A stretch of 64,000 bases of DNA from Altibacter sp. (GTDB lineage: Bacteria > Bacteroidota > Bacteroidia > Flavobacteriales > Flavobacteriaceae): positions 62,001 through 126,000 of the forward strand of contig NZTP01000066.1 in NCBI GenBank assembly GCA_002696485.1, read 5' to 3'. Numbering within the stretch: the stretch's first letter is position 1; each line of letters starts with the position of its first letter. Positions 8,418 to 17,211 of the stretch are shown here, piece after piece. The position numbers were made by a program, and so were the translations under genes. The notes under the pieces were generated by a model. It was not told the DNA's origin. It worked only from the letters and a program-made list of their open reading frames with translations, and ran no database searches.

Positions 8418-9536
8418 TTGAAAGCACCACGATTTAAACGATATACCTCACGGCAACTCTGGTTCTATACCCGGCGTGCCTTTTGGATCCTTATCGCTTG
8501 GGTACTCATCTCCAATGCACTGTTCTTTTATGAGTATTTCACGCTTATTAGTAATGGGGTGTTAAGTTCAAGTTTCGACTTCCAGCAAGCATTTACGGCC
8601 AATTTGATCGTTGGGATCTCAGCTGGGATCATTGGTGGGATCGTTACAGTGAATCTCATGGAGCGCTGGCTTCGAAAACATGCTTTTTGGAAAGCGCTTC
8701 TCTATATCGTCATCGCGTATGTGATCGCCGCACTTATGGTAAGTACCATTGGCGCACTCTATTTTTACAGTGAAGATGCAGGCTTACCCTTTTACCATCC
8801 CGATGTGATCTATGAAGTGCAACTGTTTTTTGGCACTTGGTTATTCATCAAGAACTTTATCGTCTGGCTCGTGATCGTTATCGTGACACTCATAGTATTG
8901 ATTGTTAATGACAAATATGGTCCGGGTGTTTTTCCCGATTACCTTATGGGGCGCTATTTTATGCCGAAGAGTGAGCGTAGGATCTTCATGTTTGCCGACA
9001 TACGAAATGCAACCGGTATTGCCGAAGCGCTTGGAGAAGAAAAATATTTCAACTTTCTGAAGGATTTCTTTCGCGACATTGCTCCCGCTATTGTACAAAC
9101 CCGGGGGGAGGTCTACCAATATGTAGGTGATGAAGTGGTGGTCTCTTGGAAAATGAAATGGGGACTAAAGAACGCCAATGCTTTGCAGTGCTACTACAGC
9201 ATGAAGCGCATAATCGCTTATAAACAATCGCGCTATATAAAAAAATATGGTTTTGCTCCGGAGTTCAAGGTCGGTTACCACTTTGGTCCCGTTATGGTGG
9301 GAGAAATAGGACAAATAAAACGAGAGATCGCTTTTTCGGGCGATGTGCTCAATACCACCGCACGAATTGTCTCCTTGTGTAATGAACTTGGGGTAGATAT
9401 CCTCGCTTCTAAAGAGTTTGCCAACATAGCGTACAAAACGCCTAAGGGCATTGAAAAACAGGAAGTAGGAAAGGAGAAACTTCGCGGTAAGGCGGAAGAA
9501 ATGGAGCTCGTCACCTACTCTGGGAACGGTATTTGA
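8418..9536 (+). CDS. Membrane-anchored class III adenylate/guanylate cyclase domain protein
   Basis: A 372-residue protein with an N-terminal membrane part of about four to five helices (20-165) and a class III cyclase catalytic domain (about 185-345). Metal-binding aspartates are D194 (FADIRNATG) and D238 (YVGDEVV), and the transition-state pair is N312/R316 (LNTTAR). The base-selecting lysine position appears to be Q234, and the paired aspartate position looks like A305, so substrate choice is uncertain. An in-frame stop lies just upstream, and TTG at 8418 is the first plausible start; no ATG occurs before residue 81. A paralogue with the same catalytic signature is at 33853-34947. Confidence 0.85.
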   Translation: MKAPRFKRYTSRQLWFYTRRAFWILIAWVLISNALFFYEYFTLISNGVLSSSFDFQQAFTANLIVGISAGIIGGIVTVNLMERWLRKHAFWKALLYIVIAYVIAALMVSTIGALYFYSEDAGLPFYHPDVIYEVQLFFGTWLFIKNFIVWLVIVIVTLIVLIVNDKYGPGVFPDYLMGRYFMPKSERRIFMFADIRNATGIAEALGEEKYFNFLKDFFRDIAPAIVQTRGEVYQYVGDEVVVSWKMKWGLKNANALQCYYSMKRIIAYKQSRYIKKYGFAPEFKVGYHFGPVMVGEIGQIKREIAFSGDVLNTTARIVSLCNELGVDILASKEFANIAYKTPKGIEKQEVGKEKLRGKAEEMELVTYSGNGI

Positions 9537-9567
9537 TGCACACTTTTAAATCTTAATTCTTTTTATT

Positions 9568-9930
9568 ATGAAAACCGATACGTATACAAAAGTTATTCTC
9601 ACCGTGATTGCGCTCTGTCTCACCGTCAATGTCATGAAAGAACTGGAATTTGTTCCTGCGGCCTATGCTTCGGAAGCAACGCCTGCACCCAAAGCAAAAA
9701 CAAAATATCAATTGGTTCCTATTTCAGAAAACAATACTATGGATGTACGTATTGTAGATATCAATACGTACGATGAATTAAATGTGAACTTAAAAGGCGT
9801 AGATACGTACGAAGAAGTAAAGGTGAATATAAAAAGCATCGACACCAGTGACGAACTAGACGTTAACATAGACGAGGTTGGTGGTGGCTGGGTCTCGAAC
9901 GGCGGACCGTTACGCGTCAAGGTGGAGTGA
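9568..9930 (+). CDS. Small exported protein with three tandem 13-residue repeats
   Basis: A 120-residue protein of unknown function. An N-terminal hydrophobic segment (about 8-25) serves as signal or anchor. After a linker rich in A, P and K come three head-to-tail repeats of about 13 residues: DINTYDELNVNLK, GVDTYEEVKVNIK and SIDTSDELDVNID, followed by a glycine-rich VGGGWVSNGGP stretch. The alternation of hydrophobic and polar residues suggests short beta strands. The gene stands alone between the cyclase gene and a convergent NADH dehydrogenase gene. The start ATG at 9568 is the only sensible one. Confidence 0.75.
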   Translation: MKTDTYTKVILTVIALCLTVNVMKELEFVPAAYASEATPAPKAKTKYQLVPISENNTMDVRIVDINTYDELNVNLKGVDTYEEVKVNIKSIDTSDELDVNIDEVGGGWVSNGGPLRVKVE

Positions 9931-9967
9931 TTGTACGTCGTAAACAGTAAAGTTCAGAACCATCATG

Positions 9968-11248
9968 TTATTCAAGGGTTCTTTTAAATGGCCTTATGAT
10001 TAGTCGGGCGGCGCGATCGTAATTAATGTAATTATAACTCCAATTAAAGAAGGTCACCACCCTGTTTCTAAATCCGGCTAAGAACCACAAATGAACGAAC
10101 ATCCACAGGAACCAGGCAAAGGCTCCAGCAAAATGCCATTTTTTAAGGTCGACGACCGCTTTATTACGCCCTATGGTGGCCATGGTACCTTTATCGAAAT
10201 ACGAGAAAGGTTTCAATTCCTTTTGGTTGAACATACGTTTTAAATTCTTACCAAGGTGCTTCCCCTGTTGGATGGCCGGCTGTGCCACTTGCGGGTGGCC
10301 CTGGGGGAAATCCTCTGTTTCCATAAAAGCCACATCACCCAACGCATAGATATTTTCAAATCCTTCTACCTTATTATATCTGTCTACTTTGTAGCGGTTC
10401 GCTTTTTGAATAAGTGCTTCCCCATCGATTCCTGCTATAGGTGCTCCTGTTACACCGGCAGCCCAGATAAAAGTGGCTGTTTTAAAGGACTTTCCGTTCT
10501 TAGTGGTGACGGTTGTACCATCGTAGTCTTCAACCATGGTATTTAAATGGACCTCAACCCCTAGTTTCTCCAAAAAGCGTTGTGCTTTTTTAGAAGAATG
10601 TTCACTCATAGGAGGCAAGACTCGGTCAAAACCCTCCAATAGGTGTACACCCATATCTTCTTCCTCGAGTTCGGGATAATCGTTCTCAAGAATCCCTTTT
10701 CTGAATTCGGCTAAGGCACCGGCAAGTTCCACACCTGTAGGACCGGCCCCGGCAATCACGAAGTTCAAATACCGCCGTCGTGCTTCAGGATCATCGGTAA
10801 TATCGGCAGCTTCAATATTCTGAAGCATCAAACTGCGAATATTCAGTGCCTGCGGAACCGTTTTCATGGGCATACTGTGGGTCTCAATGTTCTTATTTCC
10901 GAAGAAATTCGTACGGGTTCCCGTGGCAATGACAAGATAATCGTAAGACAGGTCGCCAATAGAGGTTTCTACTTCTTTTCTTGCAGGATGTATTTGAATC
11001 ACTTCTGCCAGACGGAAATGAAAATCCTCTAACTTTCTGAAGATTTTCCGTAGCGGATACGCAATGGAATCCGGTTCCAAGCCGGCGGTGGAAACTTGAT
11101 ACAGCAAGGGTTGAAACGTATGATAATTATGTCGGTCGAAAAGGACGATCTGAGCAGGAACCTTCTTTAATTGTTTTAACAAGGCAATACCGGCAAATCC
11201 ACCCCCAATCACTACAATTCGGGGTTGTTTGGTTTCGGGAATATTCAT
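9968..11248 (-). CDS. ndh: Type II NADH dehydrogenase (NDH-2)
   Basis: A 426-residue FAD/NADH oxidoreductase. The FAD-binding fold opens the protein (RIVVIGGGFAGIALL, about 10-24), and the NADH fold follows (FVIAGAGPTGVELAGALAE, near 162-180). A third FAD motif lies in IYALGDVAFME. The C-terminal region (GAFAWFLWMFVHLWFLAGF and after) is amphipathic to hydrophobic, as in NDH-2 enzymes that sit on the inner membrane face. It oxidises NADH and reduces quinone without pumping protons. It is monocistronic and convergent with the repeat protein gene. Confidence 0.92.
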   Translation of the reverse strand: MNIPETKQPRIVVIGGGFAGIALLKQLKKVPAQIVLFDRHNYHTFQPLLYQVSTAGLEPDSIAYPLRKIFRKLEDFHFRLAEVIQIHPARKEVETSIGDLSYDYLVIATGTRTNFFGNKNIETHSMPMKTVPQALNIRSLMLQNIEAADITDDPEARRRYLNFVIAGAGPTGVELAGALAEFRKGILENDYPELEEEDMGVHLLEGFDRVLPPMSEHSSKKAQRFLEKLGVEVHLNTMVEDYDGTTVTTKNGKSFKTATFIWAAGVTGAPIAGIDGEALIQKANRYKVDRYNKVEGFENIYALGDVAFMETEDFPQGHPQVAQPAIQQGKHLGKNLKRMFNQKELKPFSYFDKGTMATIGRNKAVVDLKKWHFAGAFAWFLWMFVHLWFLAGFRNRVVTFFNWSYNYINYDRAARLIIRPFKRTLE

Positions 11249-11373
11249 AGGGTGCTTCTTCTTCTATAAAGGTACTATTTGTCTTCTGAAACGCCTATAT
11301 TTCCTATATTTTTTATGATTTTTGTAACAAAGAAGTGAGGATCAACACTAATTGATTAACTAACAAGAAACCA

Positions 11374-11868
11374 TTGACAAAAGACCTTGAACATAGTTTT
11401 GTAACCCAGCTGGAAGAAAATCAAAACATTGTCCATAAGATATGTCGCTTGTATACCAATGACAGTGATTCGCATAACGATCTGTTTCAGGAAATCACCA
11501 TTCAATTATGGAAGGCATTTCCAAAGTTTCGGGGCGATTCGAAGTTTAGTACATGGATGTATCGGGTGGCATTGAATACGGCGATCACCCTGTACCGAAA
11601 ATCGAAACGCTCGATAAAAACCCAGGATTTTGAAGCCGTAAGTTTTAAGATCACAGCCGAAGCCTACGATAACACCGTAGAAGAACAATTGAAATTAATG
11701 TACAGTGCAGTGAAGGACTTGAACGATATTGACAAAGCATTGGTCTTCCTTTATTTGGAAGATAAGAATTATAAAGAAATTTCAGAAACACTGGGTATCA
11801 CGGAAGTCAACGCCCGCGTGAAGATGAACCGTATTAAAGAGAAATTAAGAACTATTTTAAATCCGTAA
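11374..11868 (+). CDS. RNA polymerase ECF sigma factor
   Basis: A 164-residue ECF-type sigma-70 factor. Region 2 is clear (NDSDSHNDLFQEITIQLWKAF and STWMYRVALNTAI, about 28-75), as is region 4 (DIDKALVFLYLEDKNYKEISETLGITEVNARVKMNRIKEKL, about 110-155). An in-frame stop lies shortly upstream; TTG at 11374 is the first usable start and gives the natural N-terminus MTKDLEHSF. The next gene, 6 bases downstream, encodes a membrane protein and may be its regulator. Confidence 0.92.
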   Translation: MTKDLEHSFVTQLEENQNIVHKICRLYTNDSDSHNDLFQEITIQLWKAFPKFRGDSKFSTWMYRVALNTAITLYRKSKRSIKTQDFEAVSFKITAEAYDNTVEEQLKLMYSAVKDLNDIDKALVFLYLEDKNYKEISETLGITEVNARVKMNRIKEKLRTILNP

Positions 11869-11874
11869 CCCCCT

Positions 11875-12522
11875 ATGGATGAGTTAGAATTATTGAAGAA
11901 GCAGTGGCAGACCAGGGAGCAGGAGTTTCCTAAATTGTCGTACCAAGACATCTACAAGATGTTGCTTAAAAAGTCTTCTTCCATCGTAAAATGGATCTTC
12001 CTAATAAGTATAGGAGAGATCGTTCTGTGGACCGTATTGGCATTTTTAGTCCCGGAATCAAGCAGAGAGATCAATAATGGCATTGGTCTTAAAACTACGT
12101 TCATGATTATTAATATTGTTCATTACGCCATTTTTGTTGTGTTCATACTCCTATTCTATAAGAACTACCGCACCATTCAGGTGACAGATTCTATTAAAGA
12201 TTTAATGGGCAACATCCTTAAAACACGAAGAACAGTAAAATACTTCGTGATCTACAATGTTGGCGTATCTGTATTACTCTTCATTGGTGTTAATATGTTC
12301 TACTACACTAAAAAAGATCAACTGTACGAATTAATGACCAGTACATATGAGGGGTACAGTGCGATTCCGCCCGAAAGTTTTACGTCGGTCTTCTTTCTAA
12401 GTCAGTTAATAGGTGGCGTAATTATTATTGGACTTTTATTGCTGTTCTATCGATTGATCTACGGAATCTTGCTCCGCCGACTTAAACGCAATTATAACGA
12501 ACTGGAAAAAATGGAGGTCTAA
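11875..12522 (+). CDS. Membrane protein paired with the ECF sigma factor, possible anti-sigma role
   Basis: A 215-residue protein with a soluble N-terminal helix (MDELELLKKQWQTREQEFPKLS) and four predicted membrane helices (about 40-58, 78-100, 122-142, 175-198). It follows the sigma factor gene by 6 bases and must be co-transcribed. The short cytoplasmic N-terminus plus membrane anchor would suit an anti-sigma factor, but no zinc-binding HxxxCxxC motif is present, so this is inference from position only. A heptanucleotide repeat begins about 30 bases after its stop. Confidence 0.8.
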   Translation: MDELELLKKQWQTREQEFPKLSYQDIYKMLLKKSSSIVKWIFLISIGEIVLWTVLAFLVPESSREINNGIGLKTTFMIINIVHYAIFVVFILLFYKNYRTIQVTDSIKDLMGNILKTRRTVKYFVIYNVGVSVLLFIGVNMFYYTKKDQLYELMTSTYEGYSAIPPESFTSVFFLSQLIGGVIIIGLLLLFYRLIYGILLRRLKRNYNELEKMEV

Positions 12523-12553
12523 CGGTTTCCGTTTTTTCTGGAGGGAATAGGTC

Positions 12554-12600
12554 GAGTTAGGAGTTAGGAGTTAGGAGTTAGGAGTTAGGAGTTAGGAGTT
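12554..12600. repeat. Heptanucleotide tandem repeat, GAGTTAG x 6.7
   Basis: Six perfect copies of GAGTTAG (12554-12595) followed by GAGTT. The repeat lies between the 3' ends of two convergent genes (12522 and 12623). The exactness of the copies suggests recent slippage expansion. Confidence 0.97.
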
Positions 12601-12622
12601 TAAAAAAATATTATTACTTAAT

Positions 12623-13426
12623 CTAATAACGCCACTGCCGCTCTTTGTTCAATTCTTCTTCGGTCTTTAGTTCTTCGGCCGGTATTACCTTTAGAAAGGA
12701 AGGATGTTGTTCAATAGCATATTCCAGTTTTTCAACAATTTGGTCCATGGTCTCATTCTCATAGTCGATATCTAAAGGTTTTTTGATCTCCATGGACTGA
12801 AGAATCCCCTTTTTTCGCACCCGAATACCTTTTTTATCGAAAGAACGTCTAAAGCCGTCGATTACTATTGGGACCACAATAGGTTTGTTTTGCTTGATGA
12901 TATGTGCTGTCCCGCGCCGAATAGGTTTCCAAGGTTTGGTAGTACCCTGAGGAAAGGTTATCACCCAACCGTCGTTCAAAGCTTTGGAGATGTTACTAAC
13001 ATCGCTCATCTTTACCTGCTTGTTCACTTCCTTCCCTTTTTCCCGCCACGTACGTTCAATACTTACAGAACCGGCATACGCAAGAATCTTAGGTAATAGT
13101 CCCGATTGCATGGTTTCTTTGGCGGCCACAAAGTAGATATTGAGTTTTGGGTTCCAGAGATATCCAATGTTCTTGATATTATCCTCCCTTCCACTCAAAG
13201 CAGCATTGAAGACATGAAACATGGCCACCACATCGGCAAAATAGGTTTGATGGTTCGACACAAAGAGTACGTTCTTATCGGGCAATCCCTTAATGATCTC
13301 GCTACCGTCGATCTCCAATGTGTTGAATCCCTTAAATCGCCTATGGGTAAGCGCGCCAAGTATCCTAATGAGCCAACGCTTCAGAAATAATATATGTCCA
13401 AATGGATTTCTTTTAAAAAGCCCCAT
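12623..13426 (-). CDS. 1-acyl-sn-glycerol-3-phosphate acyltransferase family protein
   Basis: A 267-residue PlsC-family lysophospholipid acyltransferase. The acceptor motif reads SNHQTYFADV, so the histidine and aspartate are five residues apart instead of the usual four (NHxxxxD). The second block FPQGTTKPWKPIRRG corresponds to the family's EGTR region, and VPIVIDGF to the later substrate block. It would add the second acyl chain to lysophosphatidic acid at the membrane. It stands alone on this strand. Confidence 0.85.
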   Translation of the reverse strand: MGLFKRNPFGHILFLKRWLIRILGALTHRRFKGFNTLEIDGSEIIKGLPDKNVLFVSNHQTYFADVVAMFHVFNAALSGREDNIKNIGYLWNPKLNIYFVAAKETMQSGLLPKILAYAGSVSIERTWREKGKEVNKQVKMSDVSNISKALNDGWVITFPQGTTKPWKPIRRGTAHIIKQNKPIVVPIVIDGFRRSFDKKGIRVRKKGILQSMEIKKPLDIDYENETMDQIVEKLEYAIEQHPSFLKVIPAEELKTEEELNKERQWRY

Positions 13427-13504
13427 GTATTAGATTTCAATTTTCTTTATTACAAACTTCAGTTCTAAAAAAACCGAAACACAAAGATACTAAAAATACC
13501 CCCT

Positions 13505-14146
13505 TTACAGTACTTGTCTCAGCAATTCCCGTACTTCGCTCAGCATCATGGCAGTGGCTCCCCAAACCACATGACCGTTGAGCAAAAAGGCCGGAACTTC
13601 TATATCTGTCGCATACGAGGTAGTGAGCGTTTTGGTTACCAAAATACTGTCGTCCATAAAATGCCCCAGTGGCACTTCTATAAGCGCTTCCACCTCATCT
13701 TCTTGGGGCACGAACAAAGGGGTTTCTGCAGTAATTCCCAAATAGGGTTGTACAAAGAAGTTGCTGGGTGGAATATAGATCTCTGTGAGTTCCTTTAGAA
13801 CAGCAATGCGATTGGCGGGAATTCCAACTTCCTCTTCCGTTTCGCGAAGGGCAGCATGTTGCAGGGAAGCATCGCCGGACTCCAGCTTGCCACCGGGAAA
13901 ACCTACTTGAGCCGAATGTACTCCCTTATACGTTTTTCTAAGAATTAAAATTAAATGTGTTTCGAAGGCGTGAGAGGGATAGAATAATGCCATAACGCCT
14001 GCCTTGCGAGGTTCCTTTTGCTGTCTGGCTATCGCTTTTAATTCCAGCAAGCGTTCGATAGGCGCCATTTTTAGCTGAATGGATTCTCCGGGAAGTTCCA
14101 TTTTTGTTACTTTTACAATCCGTTTTTCAAACTCTTGAAAGTGCAT
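13505..14146 (-). CDS. Nudix hydrolase, CoA pyrophosphatase type (NudL-like)
   Basis: A 213-residue protein. The Nudix box is intact: GGKLESGDASLQHAALRETEEEVGI in pattern (G-x5-E-x7-RE-x2-EE-x-G). The preceding KMAPIERLLELKAIARQQ and KAGVMALFYP blocks and the C-terminal HVVWGATAMMLSEV are those of CoA pyrophosphatases, which cleave CoA to phosphopantetheine and 3',5'-ADP. The frame extends to 14293, but the ATG at 14146 gives the family's usual N-terminus (MHFQEFEKRI). With that start the gene begins 1 base from the divergent cyclophilin gene. Confidence 0.88.
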   Translation of the reverse strand: MHFQEFEKRIVKVTKMELPGESIQLKMAPIERLLELKAIARQQKEPRKAGVMALFYPSHAFETHLILILRKTYKGVHSAQVGFPGGKLESGDASLQHAALRETEEEVGIPANRIAVLKELTEIYIPPSNFFVQPYLGITAETPLFVPQEDEVEALIEVPLGHFMDDSILVTKTLTTSYATDIEVPAFLLNGHVVWGATAMMLSEVRELLRQVL

Positions 14147-14147
14147 T

Positions 14148-14876
14148 ATGAAAAAGTTACTTGTGTTAGGAATTGTTTGTGTGGGGTTACTACAAAGTTG
14201 TGAAGATAAGAAAAACAATTCCGAAGAAAAAACCGAAACGACCGTAAAAACACTCTTGGATACCCTCCCTTCGGAAGCTAAAAAAATTGACACTACTGCT
14301 GTTTCTGAAGCATCCTCCTACCCCAAGATCACCCAAAAGAACGTTGTGTCTTTCCTTACGGAATATGGTGAAGAACATCCTGAAACAAACGTTCGTATTA
14401 CCACAAATCACGGTACCATCGATATACAATTGTATGAGGACACACCGCTGCACAGAGCAAACTTTGTATACTTGGTGAAACAGGATTATTTTGACAACAC
14501 CTTTTTTCATCGGGTGGTCAAGAATTTCATCATCCAAGGCGGCAACAGCGATAACGTGAGTACCCCGCGTAAAAGAAATGCTATAGGAAGTGATTATCTA
14601 TTGCCGGCAGAGATCGTACCCGGAAGAAAACATACCTACGGTACAGTAAGCGGAGCGAAAGAATATCGCGAGAACCCCGATAAGCAAACGGCTCCCTTTG
14701 AGTTTTTTATCTTTTTAGGCCCCCAAACTGCTACAGGGCACCTAAACGGAAATTATACCATCTTTGGCCGCGTAACAAAAGGGATGGATGTGGTTGAAAA
14801 GATCGCCAACCTTCCCGCAGACGAAGGCGATTGGCCGCTTCAGAATGTATACATACAGGAGGTTACTGTTGAGTAA
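14148..14876 (+). CDS. Peptidyl-prolyl isomerase lipoprotein, cyclophilin type
   Basis: A 242-residue lipoprotein. The signal peptide ends in a lipobox (LLQSC, Cys at about 18), followed by an acidic and lysine-rich linker. The cyclophilin domain (about 80-240) contains VRITTNHGTIDIQLYEDTPLHRANFVYL, FFHRVVKNFIIQGG and NGNYTIFGRVTKGMDVVEKI, typical of bacterial PpiA/B-type isomerases. It probably helps fold envelope proteins in the periplasm. The last 14 bases overlap the convergent TRIC-like gene. Confidence 0.93.
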   Translation: MKKLLVLGIVCVGLLQSCEDKKNNSEEKTETTVKTLLDTLPSEAKKIDTTAVSEASSYPKITQKNVVSFLTEYGEEHPETNVRITTNHGTIDIQLYEDTPLHRANFVYLVKQDYFDNTFFHRVVKNFIIQGGNSDNVSTPRKRNAIGSDYLLPAEIVPGRKHTYGTVSGAKEYRENPDKQTAPFEFFIFLGPQTATGHLNGNYTIFGRVTKGMDVVEKIANLPADEGDWPLQNVYIQEVTVE

Positions 14877-15486
14877 GTTCTTTTTTCGTATAAATACTAG
14901 GCAACGACAGCTTAAAATACACCGCCAGCAGTCGAATGGTGATCACCACAGCACCCGACAGGATCACAACCCAATTCTCACTAAGGGTAGTTTTTAGTAA
15001 TATAAAATACGTTACCCCACCTAAAATACAGGCAGTGGCATAGATCTCCTTTCTGAAAATAATTGGGATCTCATTGCACAAGATATCCCGGATCACCCCA
15101 CCAAAACACGCCGACATGGTTCCCAAGGCGATACAGATAAGCGGAGGGAGATCGGCAGCAAGACCCTTCTCTACACCCACAATAGTATACAAAGCGATCC
15201 CAATGGTATCGAACAGGAAAAGCGACCTTCTAATATATCCCAACCAGCGTCTAAAGATCACTGCAAACACTGCCGCCCCTAAGATCACATATACGAAAGT
15301 GAGATTGCGCATCCAGGTGATGGGAAAGTCGATAAGCACATCTCGTAGCGTTCCGCCACCCACAGCAGTGACAAAAGCAATGATAAGGATGCCAAAGGGA
15401 TCCATGCGCTTCTTTAAAGCGGTCAATACGCCGGAGATAGAAAAGGAAATAGTTCCAAGGATATCAATGATCAAAAATAAGCTCAC
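14863..15486 (-). CDS. Trimeric intracellular cation channel (UPF0126/YicG) family protein
   Basis: A 207-residue membrane protein with seven predicted helices built as two related halves. Each half carries the family signature: AVGGGTLRDVLI near residue 40-52 and CFGGVIRDILCNE near 125-138. The family includes prokaryotic TRIC channels that conduct potassium; the exact cargo here is not shown by sequence. The start is GTG at 15486, overlapping the stop of the RDD gene by 4 bases (GTGA), so translation is probably coupled. Confidence 0.88.
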   Translation of the reverse strand: MSLFLIIDILGTISFSISGVLTALKKRMDPFGILIIAFVTAVGGGTLRDVLIDFPITWMRNLTFVYVILGAAVFAVIFRRWLGYIRRSLFLFDTIGIALYTIVGVEKGLAADLPPLICIALGTMSACFGGVIRDILCNEIPIIFRKEIYATACILGGVTYFILLKTTLSENWVVILSGAVVITIRLLAVYFKLSLPSIYTKKELTQQ

Positions 15487-16202
15487 ATGTTCTGGGTATA
15501 ATAGTTATAATCCTTGATCACACGGTCGATAAAAGCGACAGGCTTTTCGTCGATCGTTACGTCCATAACCGAGGCAACCTTTTCAGATAATTTTAAAATT
15601 ACATTGTGGTTCCCGTTAAAACGGGCTTTATTGAAAACCGTCTTGATGGTCTGTATTTCGGTATCTGTAAAAACCGTTACTTGCGGGTATTTTGGCGTGT
15701 AATCATCAGGAAGGTCCATAAGCAAGGTTTCTGAAAAGCTCACCGTTTTCTTTTCCGTGATCACCGTGGTGGTAGCGGCAATATCACCCAGTCGCTGCCC
15801 TTTTCCGTTTAAGAGAATGGTGACAGTAGCGACAGCACCGCTGGTGATACTCACATCGATAATTCGAAGCAACCATCGAATAAAATAATTTGAAAAAGCC
15901 GGTTTGGATCCGTCCAATTTTACCACCCGTATCTTCATGGCAGCCTTCCCCGGACTTTGACCGTTCCAAAAGGTTTCCCACAATAAATGATATAAGAATA
16001 TAGGGAGCCCCAAGGTCATAAAAAGCAAAAAGGTAGCATCGTCGTCCAAATAAGATATAGAATCCAAAACCACCATCACACCAATGACATAAATTACAAT
16101 AAGAACCGAATCGATCAGGTAGGCGAGAATGCGTGCTCCTACTCCCGCTACATTCTGCGAAATGTTTACATTTTGAGCGGTTTCTATTTGAAAATTATCC
16201 AT
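15483..16202 (-). CDS. RDD family membrane protein
   Basis: A 239-residue protein with an RDD domain: the first helix contains GARILAYLIDSVLIVIYVIGV, followed by a second helix and the WETFWNGQSPGKAAMKIRVV block, then GQRLGDIAATTTVI. The C-terminal 70 residues are soluble. The ATG at 16202 is preferred to the frame's end at 16229. It is divergent from the SpoIIM-MoxR operon, with a 37-base gap that must hold both promoters; RDD genes are commonly found in this operon type, so a joint role is likely. Function of the domain is unknown. Confidence 0.88.
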   Translation of the reverse strand: MDNFQIETAQNVNISQNVAGVGARILAYLIDSVLIVIYVIGVMVVLDSISYLDDDATFLLFMTLGLPIFLYHLLWETFWNGQSPGKAAMKIRVVKLDGSKPAFSNYFIRWLLRIIDVSITSGAVATVTILLNGKGQRLGDIAATTTVITEKKTVSFSETLLMDLPDDYTPKYPQVTVFTDTEIQTIKTVFNKARFNGNHNVILKLSEKVASVMDVTIDEKPVAFIDRVIKDYNYYTQNM

Positions 16203-16239
16203 TAAATATGTTTCTTTGAAGCGAATCAAATGCCAGACA

Positions 16240-17211
16240 ATGCGCGAGGCTGCCTTTGCGAAACAAAATAAAGATAAATGGTTAAGATTTGAAAGTGTTC
16301 TTCGGAATAATGTTCAAATACATCCCGACGAATTAAGTGCGCTCTATCTCGAAATTACCGATCATTTGAGTTATGCACAAACCTTCTATCCTCAAAGCAA
16401 TACACTACAATATCTCAATGGCCTATCGGTATTGGCGCACCAGAAGATCTATAAGACAAAGCGGGAATCCCGATCACGATTTATCACATTCTACACCCAA
16501 GAATTTCCTTTGTTCTTCTCAAGCTATCACAAACAATTGCTCATCGCTTTTATCACCTTTCTTCTTTTTTCACTCATTGGGGCATATTCGGCGGCCACCG
16601 ATGGGAATTTTGTGCGGCTTATCCTTGGCGACGGTTATGTGAACATGACACTCAACAATATTGAGAAAGGCGATCCTATGGCAGTTTATAAAGACATGAA
16701 CGAACTCAACATGTTCCTGGGTATTACCATCAATAATATTCGGGTGGCTCTTTTAGCCTTTAGCTTTGGGATCTTCTTAAGTTTAGGCACCTTATTCATC
16801 TTAATGCGCAATGCCATCATGCTGGGTTCCTTCCAATATTTCTTCTACGACCAAGGATTACTCTGGGAATCGGCGCGTACCATTTGGATACACGGTACCA
16901 TCGAGATTTCGGTGATCATTATTGCCGGTTGTGCAGGTCTAGTTCTTGGAAACAGCATTTTGTTTCCGGGAACCTATACTAGAAGACAGTCTTTTGTTCG
17001 TGGCACTAAAGACGGTATCAAGATACTGTTGAGTACAATTCCGTTCTTTATTATTGCAGGATTTTTGGAAGGCTTCGTAACGCGCCATACCGAAATGCCG
17101 GATTGGCTGGCAATTCTAATCATTGGAGGCTCTTTGTTCCTTATTTTATTCTATTACGTATACTACCCCATAAAACTAAAAAAAGACCATGAGAGATTAC
17201 GTGCAGTTTAA
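16240..17211 (+). CDS. Stage II sporulation protein M (SpoIIM) family membrane protein
   Basis: A 323-residue membrane protein with a soluble N-terminus (MREAAFAKQNKDKWLRFESVL) and five to six membrane helices (about 105-125, 165-190, 200-215, 230-250, 270-290, 295-315). The block INNIRVALLAFSFGIFLSLGT and WIHGTIEISVIIIAGCAGL are SpoIIM hallmarks. The ATG at 16240 is used; the frame is open 24 bases further to a TTG. It opens a six-gene operon ending in MoxR and DUF58. It does not imply sporulation: SpoIIM homologues are widespread in non-sporulating bacteria beside MoxR genes. Confidence 0.9.
   Translation: MREAAFAKQNKDKWLRFESVLRNNVQIHPDELSALYLEITDHLSYAQTFYPQSNTLQYLNGLSVLAHQKIYKTKRESRSRFITFYTQEFPLFFSSYHKQLLIAFITFLLFSLIGAYSAATDGNFVRLILGDGYVNMTLNNIEKGDPMAVYKDMNELNMFLGITINNIRVALLAFSFGIFLSLGTLFILMRNAIMLGSFQYFFYDQGLLWESARTIWIHGTIEISVIIIAGCAGLVLGNSILFPGTYTRRQSFVRGTKDGIKILLSTIPFFIIAGFLEGFVTRHTEMPDWLAILIIGGSLFLILFYYVYYPIKLKKDHERLRAV

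Noticed and set aside
16240..17211. Sporulation gene
   Set aside because: SpoIIM homologues are common beside MoxR/DUF58 genes in non-sporulating bacteria and no other sporulation gene is present.
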